Assembly (NCBI RefSeq): GCF_009674485.1
Contig: NZ_WKJJ01000017.1
Location: forward strand, 1 to 64,000
DNA length: 64,000 nucleotides
Reading direction: 5' to 3'
Origin: Pseudoduganella rivuli
Lineage (GTDB): Bacteria; Pseudomonadota; Gammaproteobacteria; Burkholderiales; Burkholderiaceae_D
Shown here: positions 56,094 through 64,000 of the stretch, in pieces
How positions within the stretch are numbered: position 1 is the stretch's first letter
Layout: every line of letters begins with the position of its first letter
Program-made: the position numbers and the translations under genes
The notes under the pieces: generated by a model
Database searches by the model: none
The model's input: the letters and a program-made list of their open reading frames with translations, nothing else
What the model was told of the DNA's origin: nothing

Positions 56094-56666
56094 ATGGCCT
56101 TGAATGAAGAATTAAGCTGGGGCGAAGTGGGCAAGATCGTCACGGATTCCAGCACCGGCGCCACGGTGGCCGATGCGTTCCAGCTGATGTTTGGCGAGCC
56201 CACCAAGGATTTGCTGCCAGCCGGCATGCTGATTTACAAATTCAACAGCGAAGGCAGCGTGGTGCCGGCCCGCTTCGGCGGCGACGCCAAGCTGGGACCG
56301 ACCTCCCCCATGAGCCCTTGGTGGAGCGCCAGCCTGCCGTACAAGCACGATGGCGGCCTGGAACAGCGCATCAAGATCGCGCAGGCCAACGGCGTCAGCA
56401 CCCGCGAATGGGGGCGCCTGACGTCCGTCATCAAGGAAGACTGGAATTCGCTGGCCTTTATCCTGGAAATCGAACTGGCCGAACCTGTGTATGGCTGGTT
56501 TGGCGGATTCAAGGGCATGGCGCGCAGCGGCGGCGGCAAATCGATGCGCGACGACAGCGCGGAAAAATCCGGCGGCGGCAAGAACCTGCCCGGCGGCGGC
56601 ACCCAGTTCTACATCCCGAACCTGAAATACGCGCACGTCAAGCGGCACAGCCTGAAACCAACCTGA
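56094..56666 (+). CDS. hypothetical protein, 190 aa
   Basis: No family recognised with certainty. The protein is cytosolic (no signal peptide). It shows GMLIYKFNSEG, the motif SPMSPWWSASLPY, a region ELAEPVYGWFGGFKGM and, near the C-terminus, a glycine-rich RSGGGKSMRDDSAEKSGGGK followed by GGGTQFYIPNLKYA. The last motif and the SPWWS segment faintly recall ADP-ribosyltransferase-like toxin domains, but the arrangement is not good enough for a call. The ATG at 56094 has AGGAGG seven bases upstream; a TTG at 56067 is the alternative. It stands alone between an orphan terminator and the thiolase operon. Confidence 0.7.
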   Translation: MALNEELSWGEVGKIVTDSSTGATVADAFQLMFGEPTKDLLPAGMLIYKFNSEGSVVPARFGGDAKLGPTSPMSPWWSASLPYKHDGGLEQRIKIAQANGVSTREWGRLTSVIKEDWNSLAFILEIELAEPVYGWFGGFKGMARSGGGKSMRDDSAEKSGGGKNLPGGGTQFYIPNLKYAHVKRHSLKPT

Positions 56667-56864
56667 CCGCCCGGCTCCGTCGCGGCGCCAGTGTGGTAAG
56701 GCGCAATGCCGTCACACCGCGCACGTGTTGCGGGCGGCATGCTGCGCAAACCAGGCAAACAATGAGGCGCAATGCCATACGTTTGATGTCCCCTGCCATT
56801 GCCCGCGCCGCGCCTGCTTCCTACACTGTGCTTACTTTCAACGCAAGTTACCAGGAGCATGGGA

Positions 56865-58049
56865 ATGAGTCAGATCGTATGTGTGGCAGGGGTCGGCATG
56901 GTGCCATTCACCAAACCGGGCGCCAACGAACCGTATCCGGACATGGCCGCCAAGGCCGTGCGGGCCGCCTTGCAGGATGCCGGCATCGGCTATGACGCCA
57001 TCCAGCAGGCGTATGCAGGCTACGTCTATGGCGATTCGACGGCGGGCCAGCGCGCGCTGTATGAAGTGGGCATGACGGGCATCCCCGTCATCAACGTCAA
57101 CAACAATTGCTCGACCGGCTCCACCGCCCTGTTCCTGGCGCGCCAGGCCGTGCAATCGGGCGCGGCCGACTGCGTGCTGGCGCTGGGCTTCGAGCAAATG
57201 AGCCCGGGCGCGCTGGGCACGCATTTCCCCGACCGCCCCAGCCCGTTCGACAAATTCGAAGCCATGGCCGATGAACTGGTCGGCAATGGCGACATCCCGC
57301 TGGCGCTGCGTTACTTCGGCGGCGCCGGCCTGGCGCACATGAAGGAATTCGGCACGCCGTTGAACACCTTCGCCAAGATCCGCGCCAAGGCCAGCCGCCA
57401 CGCGGCCAACAACCCGCTGGCGCTGTTCCGTACCGTGGTGACGGAGGAAGACGTCATGAACGCGCCGGTGGTGTGGCCGGGCGTGATGACGCGCCTGATG
57501 GCGTGCCCGCCCACGTGCGGCGCGGCGGCAGCCATCATCTGCTCTGAAGCATTCGCGAAAAAGCATGGCTTGAAGAGCGACGTGGTGATCCTGGCGCAAG
57601 CGATGACGACCGACAAGCCGGTGGCGTTCGACGCGCGCGACATGCGCGAAGTGGTGGGCTTTTCCATGACGCAGGCGGCCGCCGGCCAGGTCTATGAAGC
57701 GGCCGGCATCGGCCCGCAGGACATCGACGTGGTGGAATTGCACGACTGCTTCGCCCACAACGAATTGCTGACCTACGAGGCGCTCAACCTGTGCCCGCGC
57801 GGCGGCGCGCAACAGTTCGTCGACGATGGCGACAACACCTATGGCGGCAAGGTCGTCACCAACCCGTCCGGCGGCCTGCTGTCGAAGGGCCATCCGCTGG
57901 GCGCCACCGGGCTGGCGCAGTGCACGGAACTGGTCCAGCAATTGCGCGGCCAGGCCGGCAAGCGCCAGGTGGAAGGCGCCCGCCTCGCGCTGCAGCACAA
58001 CCTGGGGCTGGGCGGCGCCTGCGTCGTCACGCTGTACGGCAAAAACTAA
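56865..58049 (+). CDS. thiolase family / lipid-transfer (SCP-x-like) protein
   Basis: A 394-aa thiolase-fold enzyme. The nucleophilic Cys is in NNNCSTGSTALFLA (Cys82), the His-containing motif reads ELHDCFAHNELLTYEAL, and the C-terminal NPSGGLLSKGHPLGATGLAQ is typical of SCP-x-type thiolases, which cleave branched or steroid-like acyl-CoAs. The ATG at 56865 is chosen over 56859 because AGGAG lies seven bases away. It is first in an operon with an SDR and an acyl-CoA dehydrogenase. The acyl substrate is unknown. Confidence 0.88.
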   Translation: MSQIVCVAGVGMVPFTKPGANEPYPDMAAKAVRAALQDAGIGYDAIQQAYAGYVYGDSTAGQRALYEVGMTGIPVINVNNNCSTGSTALFLARQAVQSGAADCVLALGFEQMSPGALGTHFPDRPSPFDKFEAMADELVGNGDIPLALRYFGGAGLAHMKEFGTPLNTFAKIRAKASRHAANNPLALFRTVVTEEDVMNAPVVWPGVMTRLMACPPTCGAAAAIICSEAFAKKHGLKSDVVILAQAMTTDKPVAFDARDMREVVGFSMTQAAAGQVYEAAGIGPQDIDVVELHDCFAHNELLTYEALNLCPRGGAQQFVDDGDNTYGGKVVTNPSGGLLSKGHPLGATGLAQCTELVQQLRGQAGKRQVEGARLALQHNLGLGGACVVTLYGKN

Positions 58050-58070
58050 GACTTTTTCAGGAGACAGGCA

Positions 58071-58907
58071 ATGGGCAACAACAAGCTGGAAGGCAAAGTA
58101 GCACTGGTAACGGGTTCGGGCCGCGGCATCGGCCGCAGCGTGGCGTTGCAACTGGCGGCGCAAGGGGCGCGCGTCGTCGTCAACGACCTCGACGCCGATC
58201 CCGCGCACGCGGTGGTGGAGGAAATCAAGGCGGCCGGCGGCGACGCCGTGGCGTGCTTCGGCAGCGTCACCGCGACCGACTTCGCGGAACGCTTCATCAA
58301 GACCGCCGTCGACCAGTACCAGGGCATCGACATCATCGTCAACAACGCGGGCTACACGTGGGACAACGTGATCCAGAAAATGACGGACGAGCAGTGGTAC
58401 GCCATCATCGATTGCCACCTGACTGCGCCGTTCCGCATCCTGCGCGCCGCCTACCCTGTGCTGTCGGCCCAGGCCAAACAGGACGCGGCCGAAGGCCGTG
58501 AAGTGTTCCGCAAGGTCGTCAACGTGTCGTCGATTGCCGCCAACGGCAACGCGGGCCAGGCCAATTATTCAGCCGCCAAGGCGGGTATCGTCGGCCTGAC
58601 CAAGACCTTGTCGAAGGAATGGGGCCGGCTGAAGGTCAACGTCAATTGCGTGGCGTTCGGCCATATCGAGACCCGCCTGACGGAACCGCTGTCCGGCAAC
58701 GAAAGCAAGACCGTCAACATCGAAGGCCGCGAAATCAAGGTCGGCATCGGCGAGCAGGTGGTGGAAATGTCGAAGAAGATGATCCCGCTGGGCCGTCCCG
58801 GCAAGCCGGACGAAGCGGCGGGCTCGATCCTGATGCTGTGCGGTCCGGAGTCCGATTACGTTTCCGGCCAGTTGCTGGTGTGCGGCGGCGGCCTGGCCGG
58901 CCTGTAA
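58071..58907 (+). CDS. short-chain dehydrogenase/reductase (FabG-like)
   Basis: A 278-aa SDR. It has the NAD(P) motif VTGSGRGIGRSVALQL, NNAGYTWDN, the catalytic Ser in VVNVSSIAANG, and Tyr/Lys in NYSAAKAGIVGLT. In this context it is probably a 3-hydroxyacyl-CoA dehydrogenase rather than the fatty-acid-synthesis FabG. The start is supported by GGAGACAGGCA. It lies 21 bases after the thiolase stop and 15 bases before the acyl-CoA dehydrogenase. Confidence 0.9.
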   Translation: MGNNKLEGKVALVTGSGRGIGRSVALQLAAQGARVVVNDLDADPAHAVVEEIKAAGGDAVACFGSVTATDFAERFIKTAVDQYQGIDIIVNNAGYTWDNVIQKMTDEQWYAIIDCHLTAPFRILRAAYPVLSAQAKQDAAEGREVFRKVVNVSSIAANGNAGQANYSAAKAGIVGLTKTLSKEWGRLKVNVNCVAFGHIETRLTEPLSGNESKTVNIEGREIKVGIGEQVVEMSKKMIPLGRPGKPDEAAGSILMLCGPESDYVSGQLLVCGGGLAGL

Positions 58908-58922
58908 CAGGGGGACCGCATC

Positions 58923-60074
58923 ATGCTGCCACAACTGCATCAACACGCGTGGATGGACGCGGACATCGAAGCGTTCCGCAATCAGGTCCGCCGCTACGTG
59001 CGCGCGGAAATGGTCCCGCACCTGGACGGCTGGCGCAAGCAGGGCTATATCCCGCGCGACGTCTGGCGCCCGTTCGGCGCACTGGGTTTCATGCTGCCGG
59101 AACTGGGCGAGGAATATGAAGGGCCGGGCGCCACCGTGGCATACCAGCTGGTGGTCCAGGATGAACTGGCCAGGGCGGAAGTGCCGGCCAACACGGCCGT
59201 GCACACGATTGCCGCCCATTACATCATGGACTATGGCACCGAAGAACAGAAACGCCGCTGGCTGCCGAAAATGGCCAGCGGCGAGATCCTGGCCGGTATC
59301 GCGATGACGGAGCCGGGCTGCGGATCTGACCTGAAAGCCATCCGCACCCGCGCCCGCCGCGATGGCGACCATTACGTGGTCGATGGCGCCAAGACGTTCA
59401 TCACCAACGGCTACACCGCCAACCTGCTGGTCGTGGTGGTGCGCACCGGCGACGCGGGCGCGAAGGGCATTTCCCTGCTGGTGATCGAGACGGAAAACCT
59501 GCCGGGCTTCTCCGTGGGCCGCCGCCTGGAAAAAATCGGCATGCACGCGTCGGACACGGCCGAACTGGCGTTTGAATCCATGCGGATTCCGGCAGCGAAC
59601 CTGCTGGGCGGCGAAGAGGGCCAGGGCTTTGCCCAACTGATGAGCCAACTGGCCTACGAACGCATGCTGCTGTGCGTCCCGGCGGCGGCCGTCATCGAAC
59701 GCGCGGTGGAACTGACGGTGGAATACACCAAGGAGCGCAAGGCGTTCGGCAAGTCCATCGCCGACTTCCAGAACACGCAATTCAAGCTGGCCGAATGCGC
59801 CACCATGGCGCACGTGGTGCGCACCTTCGTCAACGATTGCGTACAGCGCCTGCTGGACGGCAAGCTCGATCCGGAAGCCGCCTACATGGCCAAGTGGTGG
59901 TGCACGGAACAGCAGTGCAAAGTGACGGACGAATGCCTGCAACTGTTCGGCGGTTATGGCTACATGGCCGAATATCCGATTGCGCGGCTGTATGCGGATT
60001 CCCGCATCCAGAAGATCTACGGCGGCACCAACGAGATCATGAAGGACTTGATTGCCCGTAAAGTGCTGGACTGA
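58923..60074 (+). CDS. acyl-CoA dehydrogenase
   Basis: A 383-aa FAD-dependent acyl-CoA dehydrogenase. It has AMTEPGCGSDLKAIRT (FAD and substrate signature), TFITNGYTANLLVV, GRRLEKIGMHASDTAEL, the C-terminal LFGGYGYMAEYPIARLYAD and the catalytic Glu in YGGTNEIMKDLIA. No signal or anchor. It is third in the operon. An enoyl-CoA hydratase that would complete a beta-oxidation cycle is absent here. Confidence 0.94.
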   Translation: MLPQLHQHAWMDADIEAFRNQVRRYVRAEMVPHLDGWRKQGYIPRDVWRPFGALGFMLPELGEEYEGPGATVAYQLVVQDELARAEVPANTAVHTIAAHYIMDYGTEEQKRRWLPKMASGEILAGIAMTEPGCGSDLKAIRTRARRDGDHYVVDGAKTFITNGYTANLLVVVVRTGDAGAKGISLLVIETENLPGFSVGRRLEKIGMHASDTAELAFESMRIPAANLLGGEEGQGFAQLMSQLAYERMLLCVPAAAVIERAVELTVEYTKERKAFGKSIADFQNTQFKLAECATMAHVVRTFVNDCVQRLLDGKLDPEAAYMAKWWCTEQQCKVTDECLQLFGGYGYMAEYPIARLYADSRIQKIYGGTNEIMKDLIARKVLD

Positions 60075-60130
60075 CCTCGTCCCTGCGCGGTAAGGATTCG
60101 GCTTGCCTTTGCCGAGGCGGTATGCGTTAA

Positions 60131-60140
60131 TTCGTATACT
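60131..60140. promoter_or_regulatory. TTCGTATACT motif before the FCD-type gntR (putative half of a shared operator)
   Basis: TTCGTATACT, about 25 bases upstream of the gntR ATG, shares TCGTATAC with the perfect palindrome in front of the dapA-family gene at 61831-61842. That suggests a binding site for this GntR protein in its own promoter. Confidence 0.45.
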
Positions 60141-60162
60141 TTATTTAATTGGTTTACCGCGC

Positions 60163-60807
60163 ATGAGCCTCGTCGTCCAGACCCTTTCCGAACAAATTTT
60201 CACCTTGGTCCGCGACCGCATCATTGCCGGCCACATCCCGTCGGAAACGCCGATCCGGCAGGATGCGCTGGCCGCCGAACTGGGCGTCAGCAAAATTCCC
60301 CTGCGCGAAGCGCTGGCCCGGCTGGAACAGGAACGGCTGCTGGTGTCGCATGCCAACCGCGGCTTCTTCGTGCGGCCGCTGAGCGCCGCCGAGGCGGAGG
60401 AAGTGTTTGCACTGCGGTTGAAGCTGGAACCTGACGCGGTGGGCGAAGCGTGCAAGGTCGCCACGCCGGAAGACCAGGCGGCGGCCCGGTTGGCGCTGGA
60501 AGCGCTGGATAAGGTCATGGTCACCAACAAGGACCTGGTGGGCGGCCACAACCGCACCTTCCACATGTCGCTGGTACAGCCGCTGGCGCGCCCGCTGACG
60601 ATCCAGATCATCGAGCGCCTGCACCTCATTTCCGAACGCTACGTGCGCAAGCACCTGGAACCGGCCGGCCGCGACGACCGCGCCCACAAGGAACACCTGG
60701 CGATGCTGGAACTGTGGTCGAAGGGACAGGCCAAGGCCGTGGCGGGCATGATGCATGACCACATCGCGTCGACCCTGGAAGATTTGCGGCGGGAATTCAA
60801 GAACTGA
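60163..60807 (+). CDS. GntR-family regulator with FCD domain (FadR-like)
   Basis: A 214-aa regulator. The winged helix (LSEQIFTLVRDRIIAGHIP, QDALAAELGVSKIPLREALARLE) is followed by the all-helical FCD ligand-binding domain, whose metal-site-like residues lie in VGGHNRTFHMSLV and AHKEHLAML. The ATG at 60163 begins after an upstream open frame from 60103. It follows the acyl-CoA dehydrogenase by 88 bases and is convergent with the dapA-family gene. It probably controls that gene, itself, or the acyl-CoA operon. Confidence 0.9.
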   Translation: MSLVVQTLSEQIFTLVRDRIIAGHIPSETPIRQDALAAELGVSKIPLREALARLEQERLLVSHANRGFFVRPLSAAEAEEVFALRLKLEPDAVGEACKVATPEDQAAARLALEALDKVMVTNKDLVGGHNRTFHMSLVQPLARPLTIQIIERLHLISERYVRKHLEPAGRDDRAHKEHLAMLELWSKGQAKAVAGMMHDHIASTLEDLRREFKN

Positions 60808-60810
60808 CAA

Positions 60811-60844
60811 GAAAAAAGGCGGGGCTTGTGGCCCCGCCCCTTTC
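60811..60844. terminator. bidirectional terminator between gntR and the dapA-family gene
   Basis: GGCGGGGC (60818-60825) and GCCCCGCC (60831-60838), with six As on the left (a T-run for the minus-strand dapA-family gene) and CCTTTC on the right. Confidence 0.8.
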
Positions 60845-60882
60845 ACACTAGAACTACACTACAACGACAACGGTTGTACCGT

Positions 60883-61788
60883 TTATTTCAGTTTCAGGCT
60901 GGGGCGCGTCGCCGCAGCTTTTTCCACCATGGCCGTCACTTGCGCGCGGCGCTCGCCGGTCAGCGGCAGGCGCGGCATGCGCACGCGCTCCGAACCACGG
61001 CCCATGATCTGTTCCGCCAGCTTGATGGACTGCACCAGGTCATGTTCCGCATCGAGGTGCAGCAGCGGCAGGAACCAGCGGTAGATATCGCGCGCGGTGG
61101 CGATGTCGCCCGCTTCCAGCGCTTCCACCAGCATCACGGATTCTTTCGGGAAGGCCGACGTCAGGCCGGAAACCCAGCCTTGCGCGCCCAGCAGCAAGCC
61201 TTCGAACGCAACGTCGTCCAGGCCCGCGAACACCACGTAGCGGTCGCCAAAGGCGTTGATCAGGTCGGTGAAACGGCGGGTGTCCGGCGTCGATTCCTTG
61301 ATCGCCACGATGTTCTTGATCGGACGCAGCGCTTCCAGCACGTCATTGGTGATGGTGACGCGGTAGGCCGGCGGATTGTTGTACAGCATGATCGGCAACT
61401 CGGTGGCCTGCGCCACGGCGGTCAGGTGCGCCACCAGTTCTTCCGCCTTCGGCACGTACACCATGGCCGGCAGCACCATCAAGCCGTCCGCGCCGATGGC
61501 TTGCGCATCGCGCACCCATGCCTGCGCCAGCGGCGTCGTCAGTTCCGACACGCCGGTTACGACCGGCACGCGGCCCTTGACCACCTCGACAATCGCTTTC
61601 AGCAGCAAGCGTTTTTCTTCCGCCGTCAGGGAATTGTTTTCCCCGCAGGTACCCATGGCGATGATGCCGGTCACACCATCGCGTATCAGATCATCCACCA
61701 CACGCTGGGTCTCAGCGTAGTCGATCGACAGGTCTTCCTTGAATTGCGTCGTTACGGCAGGGAAAACACCGCGCCAGTTAATTGCCAT
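60883..61788 (-). CDS. dihydrodipicolinate synthase-family aldolase/lyase
   Basis: A 301-aa class I aldolase of the DapA/NAL superfamily. The Schiff-base Lys lies in VAIKEST (Lys164), the catalytic Tyr in MLYNNPPAY (Tyr136), and the carboxylate-binding GTTGE equivalent reads GTCGENNSL. The last motif and the regulator suggest a catabolic enzyme (such as a 4-hydroxyproline or sugar-acid pathway lyase) rather than lysine biosynthesis, but this is inference. The start has AAGGAGGCAACA upstream. The promoter contains a perfect 12-bp palindrome. Confidence 0.87.
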   Translation of the reverse strand: MAINWRGVFPAVTTQFKEDLSIDYAETQRVVDDLIRDGVTGIIAMGTCGENNSLTAEEKRLLLKAIVEVVKGRVPVVTGVSELTTPLAQAWVRDAQAIGADGLMVLPAMVYVPKAEELVAHLTAVAQATELPIMLYNNPPAYRVTITNDVLEALRPIKNIVAIKESTPDTRRFTDLINAFGDRYVVFAGLDDVAFEGLLLGAQGWVSGLTSAFPKESVMLVEALEAGDIATARDIYRWFLPLLHLDAEHDLVQSIKLAEQIMGRGSERVRMPRLPLTGERRAQVTAMVEKAAATRPSLKLK

Positions 61789-61822
61789 TGTTGCCTCCTT
61801 TTAAATTCATCAAACTCAACCA

Positions 61823-61842
61823 ATACGTATATCGTATACGAT
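61823..61842. promoter_or_regulatory. perfect palindromes in the dapA-family promoter
   Basis: ATACGTAT (61823-61830) and ATCGTATACGAT (61831-61842) are adjacent perfect palindromes, 35-54 bases upstream of the dapA-family ATG. TCGTATAC also occurs before the nearby GntR gene, marking this as its likely operator. Confidence 0.55.
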
Positions 61843-61877
61843 TTTAGATAAAACGCCAAGCTGCATTTCACGCTGAT

Positions 61878-62804
61878 TTACGAATAGCAGTCGTTCTTCG
61901 CCTTGCCGGAGGCGTCCAAGGTGATGCGCGCGGCGTCCATGCGGGCCGCATGCATGTAAAACACGTCGGCCGCGATATGGTGGTTGTCGCCATACACTTC
62001 CGCCAGCAGCGCGTAGATGTCCGGGTCGCGGGCCTTCAAGTCCTGGTCATTGACCACGGTGACGGTGTCCGTGATGTACGCCTTGTTGGAGTTGAACCAG
62101 TATTGCGTACCTTCCGCCCAATACTCTTCCAGCGTATTGACCATATAAGCGCCCTGCCACAGGCGTTTTTCCCTGGCGCGCGCATAGGCCGCTTCCAGGC
62201 GGGCGATCAGGCCCGGATCGGTGGTGCGCAGCGCCCACATGATGTTGTGCGAGAACTCGTGCACCATGATGTTTTCGCCGTAGTAGCGCGTCTTCGGCAC
62301 GCCCATGATGTTTTCCGCGGCGCCCGTGGTGAACAGGCCGCCCATGCCGCGCGCCCGCGCATTCCAGTATTCGCGGTCGGTCATCAGGCCGATGGTCTTG
62401 GCATAGTCGCGCACTTCGCACTTGGTCAGGCGGGGATCGTCGATGGCCGGCTTTTTCCAGTCGCGCTGTTCCGGCAAGTCCGTCGTCCCTTCCGAGATCG
62501 CCATCACGCCGACGCGGGCGCCCTGGCGCACCAGTTCGTCGCGCACGTCGGGACGGTGCGCCAGCATGGCGATCACGATGTCGCGCGCCGCCAGGATCGC
62601 CTCGTCGGGAACCTGGCTGGAACCCGTAACGGGGATGCCCTGGGCATTGGCATACTTGGCGTAGAACGGATCGAGGCCGAGGCGGGCCGGCGGCGTGGTG
62701 ATGCCGCCCGCCTGCGGGGCGACATTGGCGCAGGCCGACAGGCCGACCGCCAGTGCGGTGGCGGCCAGTGCGGCGGCAGGACTGAATTTGGTCATTTTTT
62801 TCAT
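61878..62804 (-). CDS. zincin-like (HExxH) lipoprotein
   Basis: A 308-aa exported lipoprotein. The signal peptide ends in lipobox LSAC (Cys25). The central motif MVHEFSHNIMW (HEFSH at residues 182-186) fits a zinc metallopeptidase active site. EEYWAEGTQYWF, about 40 residues later, could supply the third Glu ligand (gluzincin type). No exact family recognised. The ATG at 62804 shares a base with the stop of the upstream TonB-receptor gene (TGATG), so translation is coupled and the two probably act together, for example in taking up a peptide or in trimming a surface ligand. Confidence 0.72.
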   Translation of the reverse strand: MKKMTKFSPAAALAATALAVGLSACANVAPQAGGITTPPARLGLDPFYAKYANAQGIPVTGSSQVPDEAILAARDIVIAMLAHRPDVRDELVRQGARVGVMAISEGTTDLPEQRDWKKPAIDDPRLTKCEVRDYAKTIGLMTDREYWNARARGMGGLFTTGAAENIMGVPKTRYYGENIMVHEFSHNIMWALRTTDPGLIARLEAAYARAREKRLWQGAYMVNTLEEYWAEGTQYWFNSNKAYITDTVTVVNDQDLKARDPDIYALLAEVYGDNHHIAADVFYMHAARMDAARITLDASGKAKNDCYS

Positions 62805-64000
62805 CAGAATTTGTGGGTCAAACGAACGTAGTAGGCGCGGCCGATCGGGTCGGACAGGCGCGGGTCATAGCCGGTCTGCGGGTTGGCATTCTGGTTGGAG
62901 AACGGCGGGTTGGTGTTCAGCAGGTTCTTGACGCCGGCCGTGATGGTGGTGTTCTTGAAGCCGGTATACGCCGCCGACAGCGCCCACACGGAATTGGGCG
63001 ACACGTCGCGCACGTATTGCGCCGCCACCGCGTTCTGGTCCGTGTAGCCAGACGTATAGCGCTGCGACAGGGTCGCGCTTAACGGCCCGTTCATCCAGCG
63101 CAACGAGAAGTTGTGCTTCCAGCGCGTGGCGCCGTTGTACACGCCGATGCTTTCGAACGGCTCACTGTCCGGCGTGGTCTGCCACACATTGCTGGTGACG
63201 TAAGTGCCGTTGAACCACGTGTCGAACCAGCCGACCGGCGTGTGCGGGAAGCGGTATTGCAAGGTCAGGTCGATGCCGCTGCTCTTGCGGATACCCAGGT
63301 TGGCCAGAGACGACAGGTTGACGTAGTCCAGCGCGGTGCCATTCGCGTTGTAATGGAAGCGGTCGCGGTACTTGTCGAATTCGGAAAACATTTCCGCTTC
63401 GGTCAGCGCCGAGCCGATGCCGTCGGTGACCTTGATGTGCCAGTAGTCGACCGACGCGGTCAAATCCTTGACCGGTTCGATCACGACGCCGTACGAATAC
63501 GAGCGCGACTTCTCCGGCTGCAGGCCGGGATTGCCGCCGCTCTTGCCCGGCTGGACCGAGTGGCACGCCGTCAGCGGATTGACGCCGGCCTTGGCCACGC
63601 CGTTCGGGCACAGCAGCGGGTCGTCATAGGCGCCCACGGTATTGGTATCGAACAGCGGCGAGTGCAATTCATACAGCGTCGGTGCGCGGAAGCCGGTGCT
63701 GGCCGATGCGCGGAACATCACCTGTTTCGCCGGCTGGAAGCGGATGCCGATCTTCGGATTGAAGGTGCTGCCGGCGTCGCTGTACTTGTCGGAGCGCGCC
63801 GCCAGCGTCACTTCCAGCGTCTTGTGCAGCGGCGCCGCCAGTTCCGCGTACACTGCCGACAGCTTGCGCGACGTATCCTTGTCCTTCACGCCAAACAGGC
63901 CGGTGGCGCGGTAGATCGACGCCTGGTCCACGACCGGATGGTTGACGGTATAGCTGGAATGCTCGGTGCGGTGCTCGGCGCCGACCGCCAGCGCCAGCGC
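62804..64000 (-). CDS. TonB-dependent outer-membrane receptor (5' part beyond window)
   Basis: The C-terminal 398 residues of a TonB-dependent receptor. The beta-barrel strands alternate as expected (ASASTGFRAPTLYELHSP, NPGLQPEKSRSYSYGVVIEP, GIDLTLQYRFP), and the protein ends in TLxF-like RLTHKF, the terminal Phe used for outer-membrane insertion. The FRAPTLYELHSP and NPGLQPEKS motifs are typical of siderophore- or carbohydrate-type receptors, but the ligand cannot be read. The plug domain and start are outside the window; the longest Met-start within it (63931) is not the real start. It is coupled to the HExxH lipoprotein gene. Confidence 0.9.
   Translation of the reverse strand, partial: ALALAVGAEHRTEHSSYTVNHPVVDQASIYRATGLFGVKDKDTSRKLSAVYAELAAPLHKTLEVTLAARSDKYSDAGSTFNPKIGIRFQPAKQVMFRASASTGFRAPTLYELHSPLFDTNTVGAYDDPLLCPNGVAKAGVNPLTACHSVQPGKSGGNPGLQPEKSRSYSYGVVIEPVKDLTASVDYWHIKVTDGIGSALTEAEMFSEFDKYRDRFHYNANGTALDYVNLSSLANLGIRKSSGIDLTLQYRFPHTPVGWFDTWFNGTYVTSNVWQTTPDSEPFESIGVYNGATRWKHNFSLRWMNGPLSATLSQRYTSGYTDQNAVAAQYVRDVSPNSVWALSAAYTGFKNTTITAGVKNLLNTNPPFSNQNANPQTGYDPRLSDPIGRAYYVRLTHKF

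Noticed and set aside
60883..61788. True lysine-pathway DapA.
   Set aside because: The GTTGE motif is GTCGE, and it stands beside an FCD regulator with its own operator rather than in a lysine/peptidoglycan cluster.

Overview
The window is about 64 kb of GC-rich chromosome from a betaproteobacterium. It most likely belongs to the Oxalobacteraceae (Massilia, Duganella or Janthinobacterium type). The grounds are the gene order rodZ-pilW-rlmN-ndk and surE-pcm-nlpD-rpoS-rlmD, a mdh / CoA-ester lyase / acnA arrangement, a DUF2863 gene, PEP-CTERM proteins and the codon style. The genus is inferred. No rRNA, tRNA, CRISPR array, transposase or prophage gene was recognised.

Layout. 1-3158 (minus): rodZ (cut by the window edge), pilW, rlmN and ndk. 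3399-4079 (plus): a Bax-inhibitor-1 type membrane protein. 4142-9270 (minus): rlmD and the stationary-phase block surE-pcm-nlpD-rpoS. 9349-11743 (minus): an accessory two-gene cassette, a TIR-domain protein followed by an ATPase-TPR protein whose P-loop lacks the usual lysine. 11910-18785: quinone oxidoreductase, DUF6683 protein, DinG helicase, a DUF465 protein, a PP2C phosphatase, a coiled-coil secreted protein and zapE. 18868-24652 (minus): the 2-oxoglutarate dehydrogenase complex (odhA-odhB-lpdA), with a REP-like hairpin element between odhB and lpdA. 24868-32089: a signalling and regulatory stretch with LysR, a metallo-beta-lactamase-fold protein, a YjjG-type phosphatase, a leucine-rich-repeat kinase, a BlaI-type repressor and a PAS-PAS-GGDEF-EAL protein with a degenerate EAL domain.

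32271-44124 is a TCA-cycle supercluster. sdhCDAB-sdhE-gltA runs on the minus strand. A GntR/UTRA regulator with a perfect palindrome in front of it follows, then mdh, a citrate-lyase-like protein, a small secreted protein and acnA on the plus strand. With odhA-odhB-lpdA the window encodes citrate synthase, aconitase, 2-oxoglutarate dehydrogenase, succinate dehydrogenase and malate dehydrogenase. Only isocitrate dehydrogenase, succinyl-CoA synthetase and fumarase are missing from the cycle.

44253-54763: DUF2863 protein, beta-propeller lipoprotein, CYTH protein, M14 carboxypeptidase, catalase (with an OxyR-like site upstream), patatin, acyl-CoA ligase, small ORFs and two PEP-CTERM-type proteins. 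54904-60807: a Tat-exported dienelactone hydrolase, an orphan plus-strand terminator, a 190-aa unknown protein, and an acyl-CoA oxidation-like operon (thiolase, SDR, acyl-CoA dehydrogenase) followed by a FadR-type GntR regulator. 60883-64000 (minus): a DapA-family aldolase/lyase, a zincin-like lipoprotein, and the 3' part of a TonB-dependent receptor.

The most notable candidates for undescribed biology are the TIR + variant-P-loop ATPase/TPR cassette, the TonB receptor/HExxH lipoprotein pair, the kinase-BlaI operon, and the two palindromic operator systems linked to GntR regulators.
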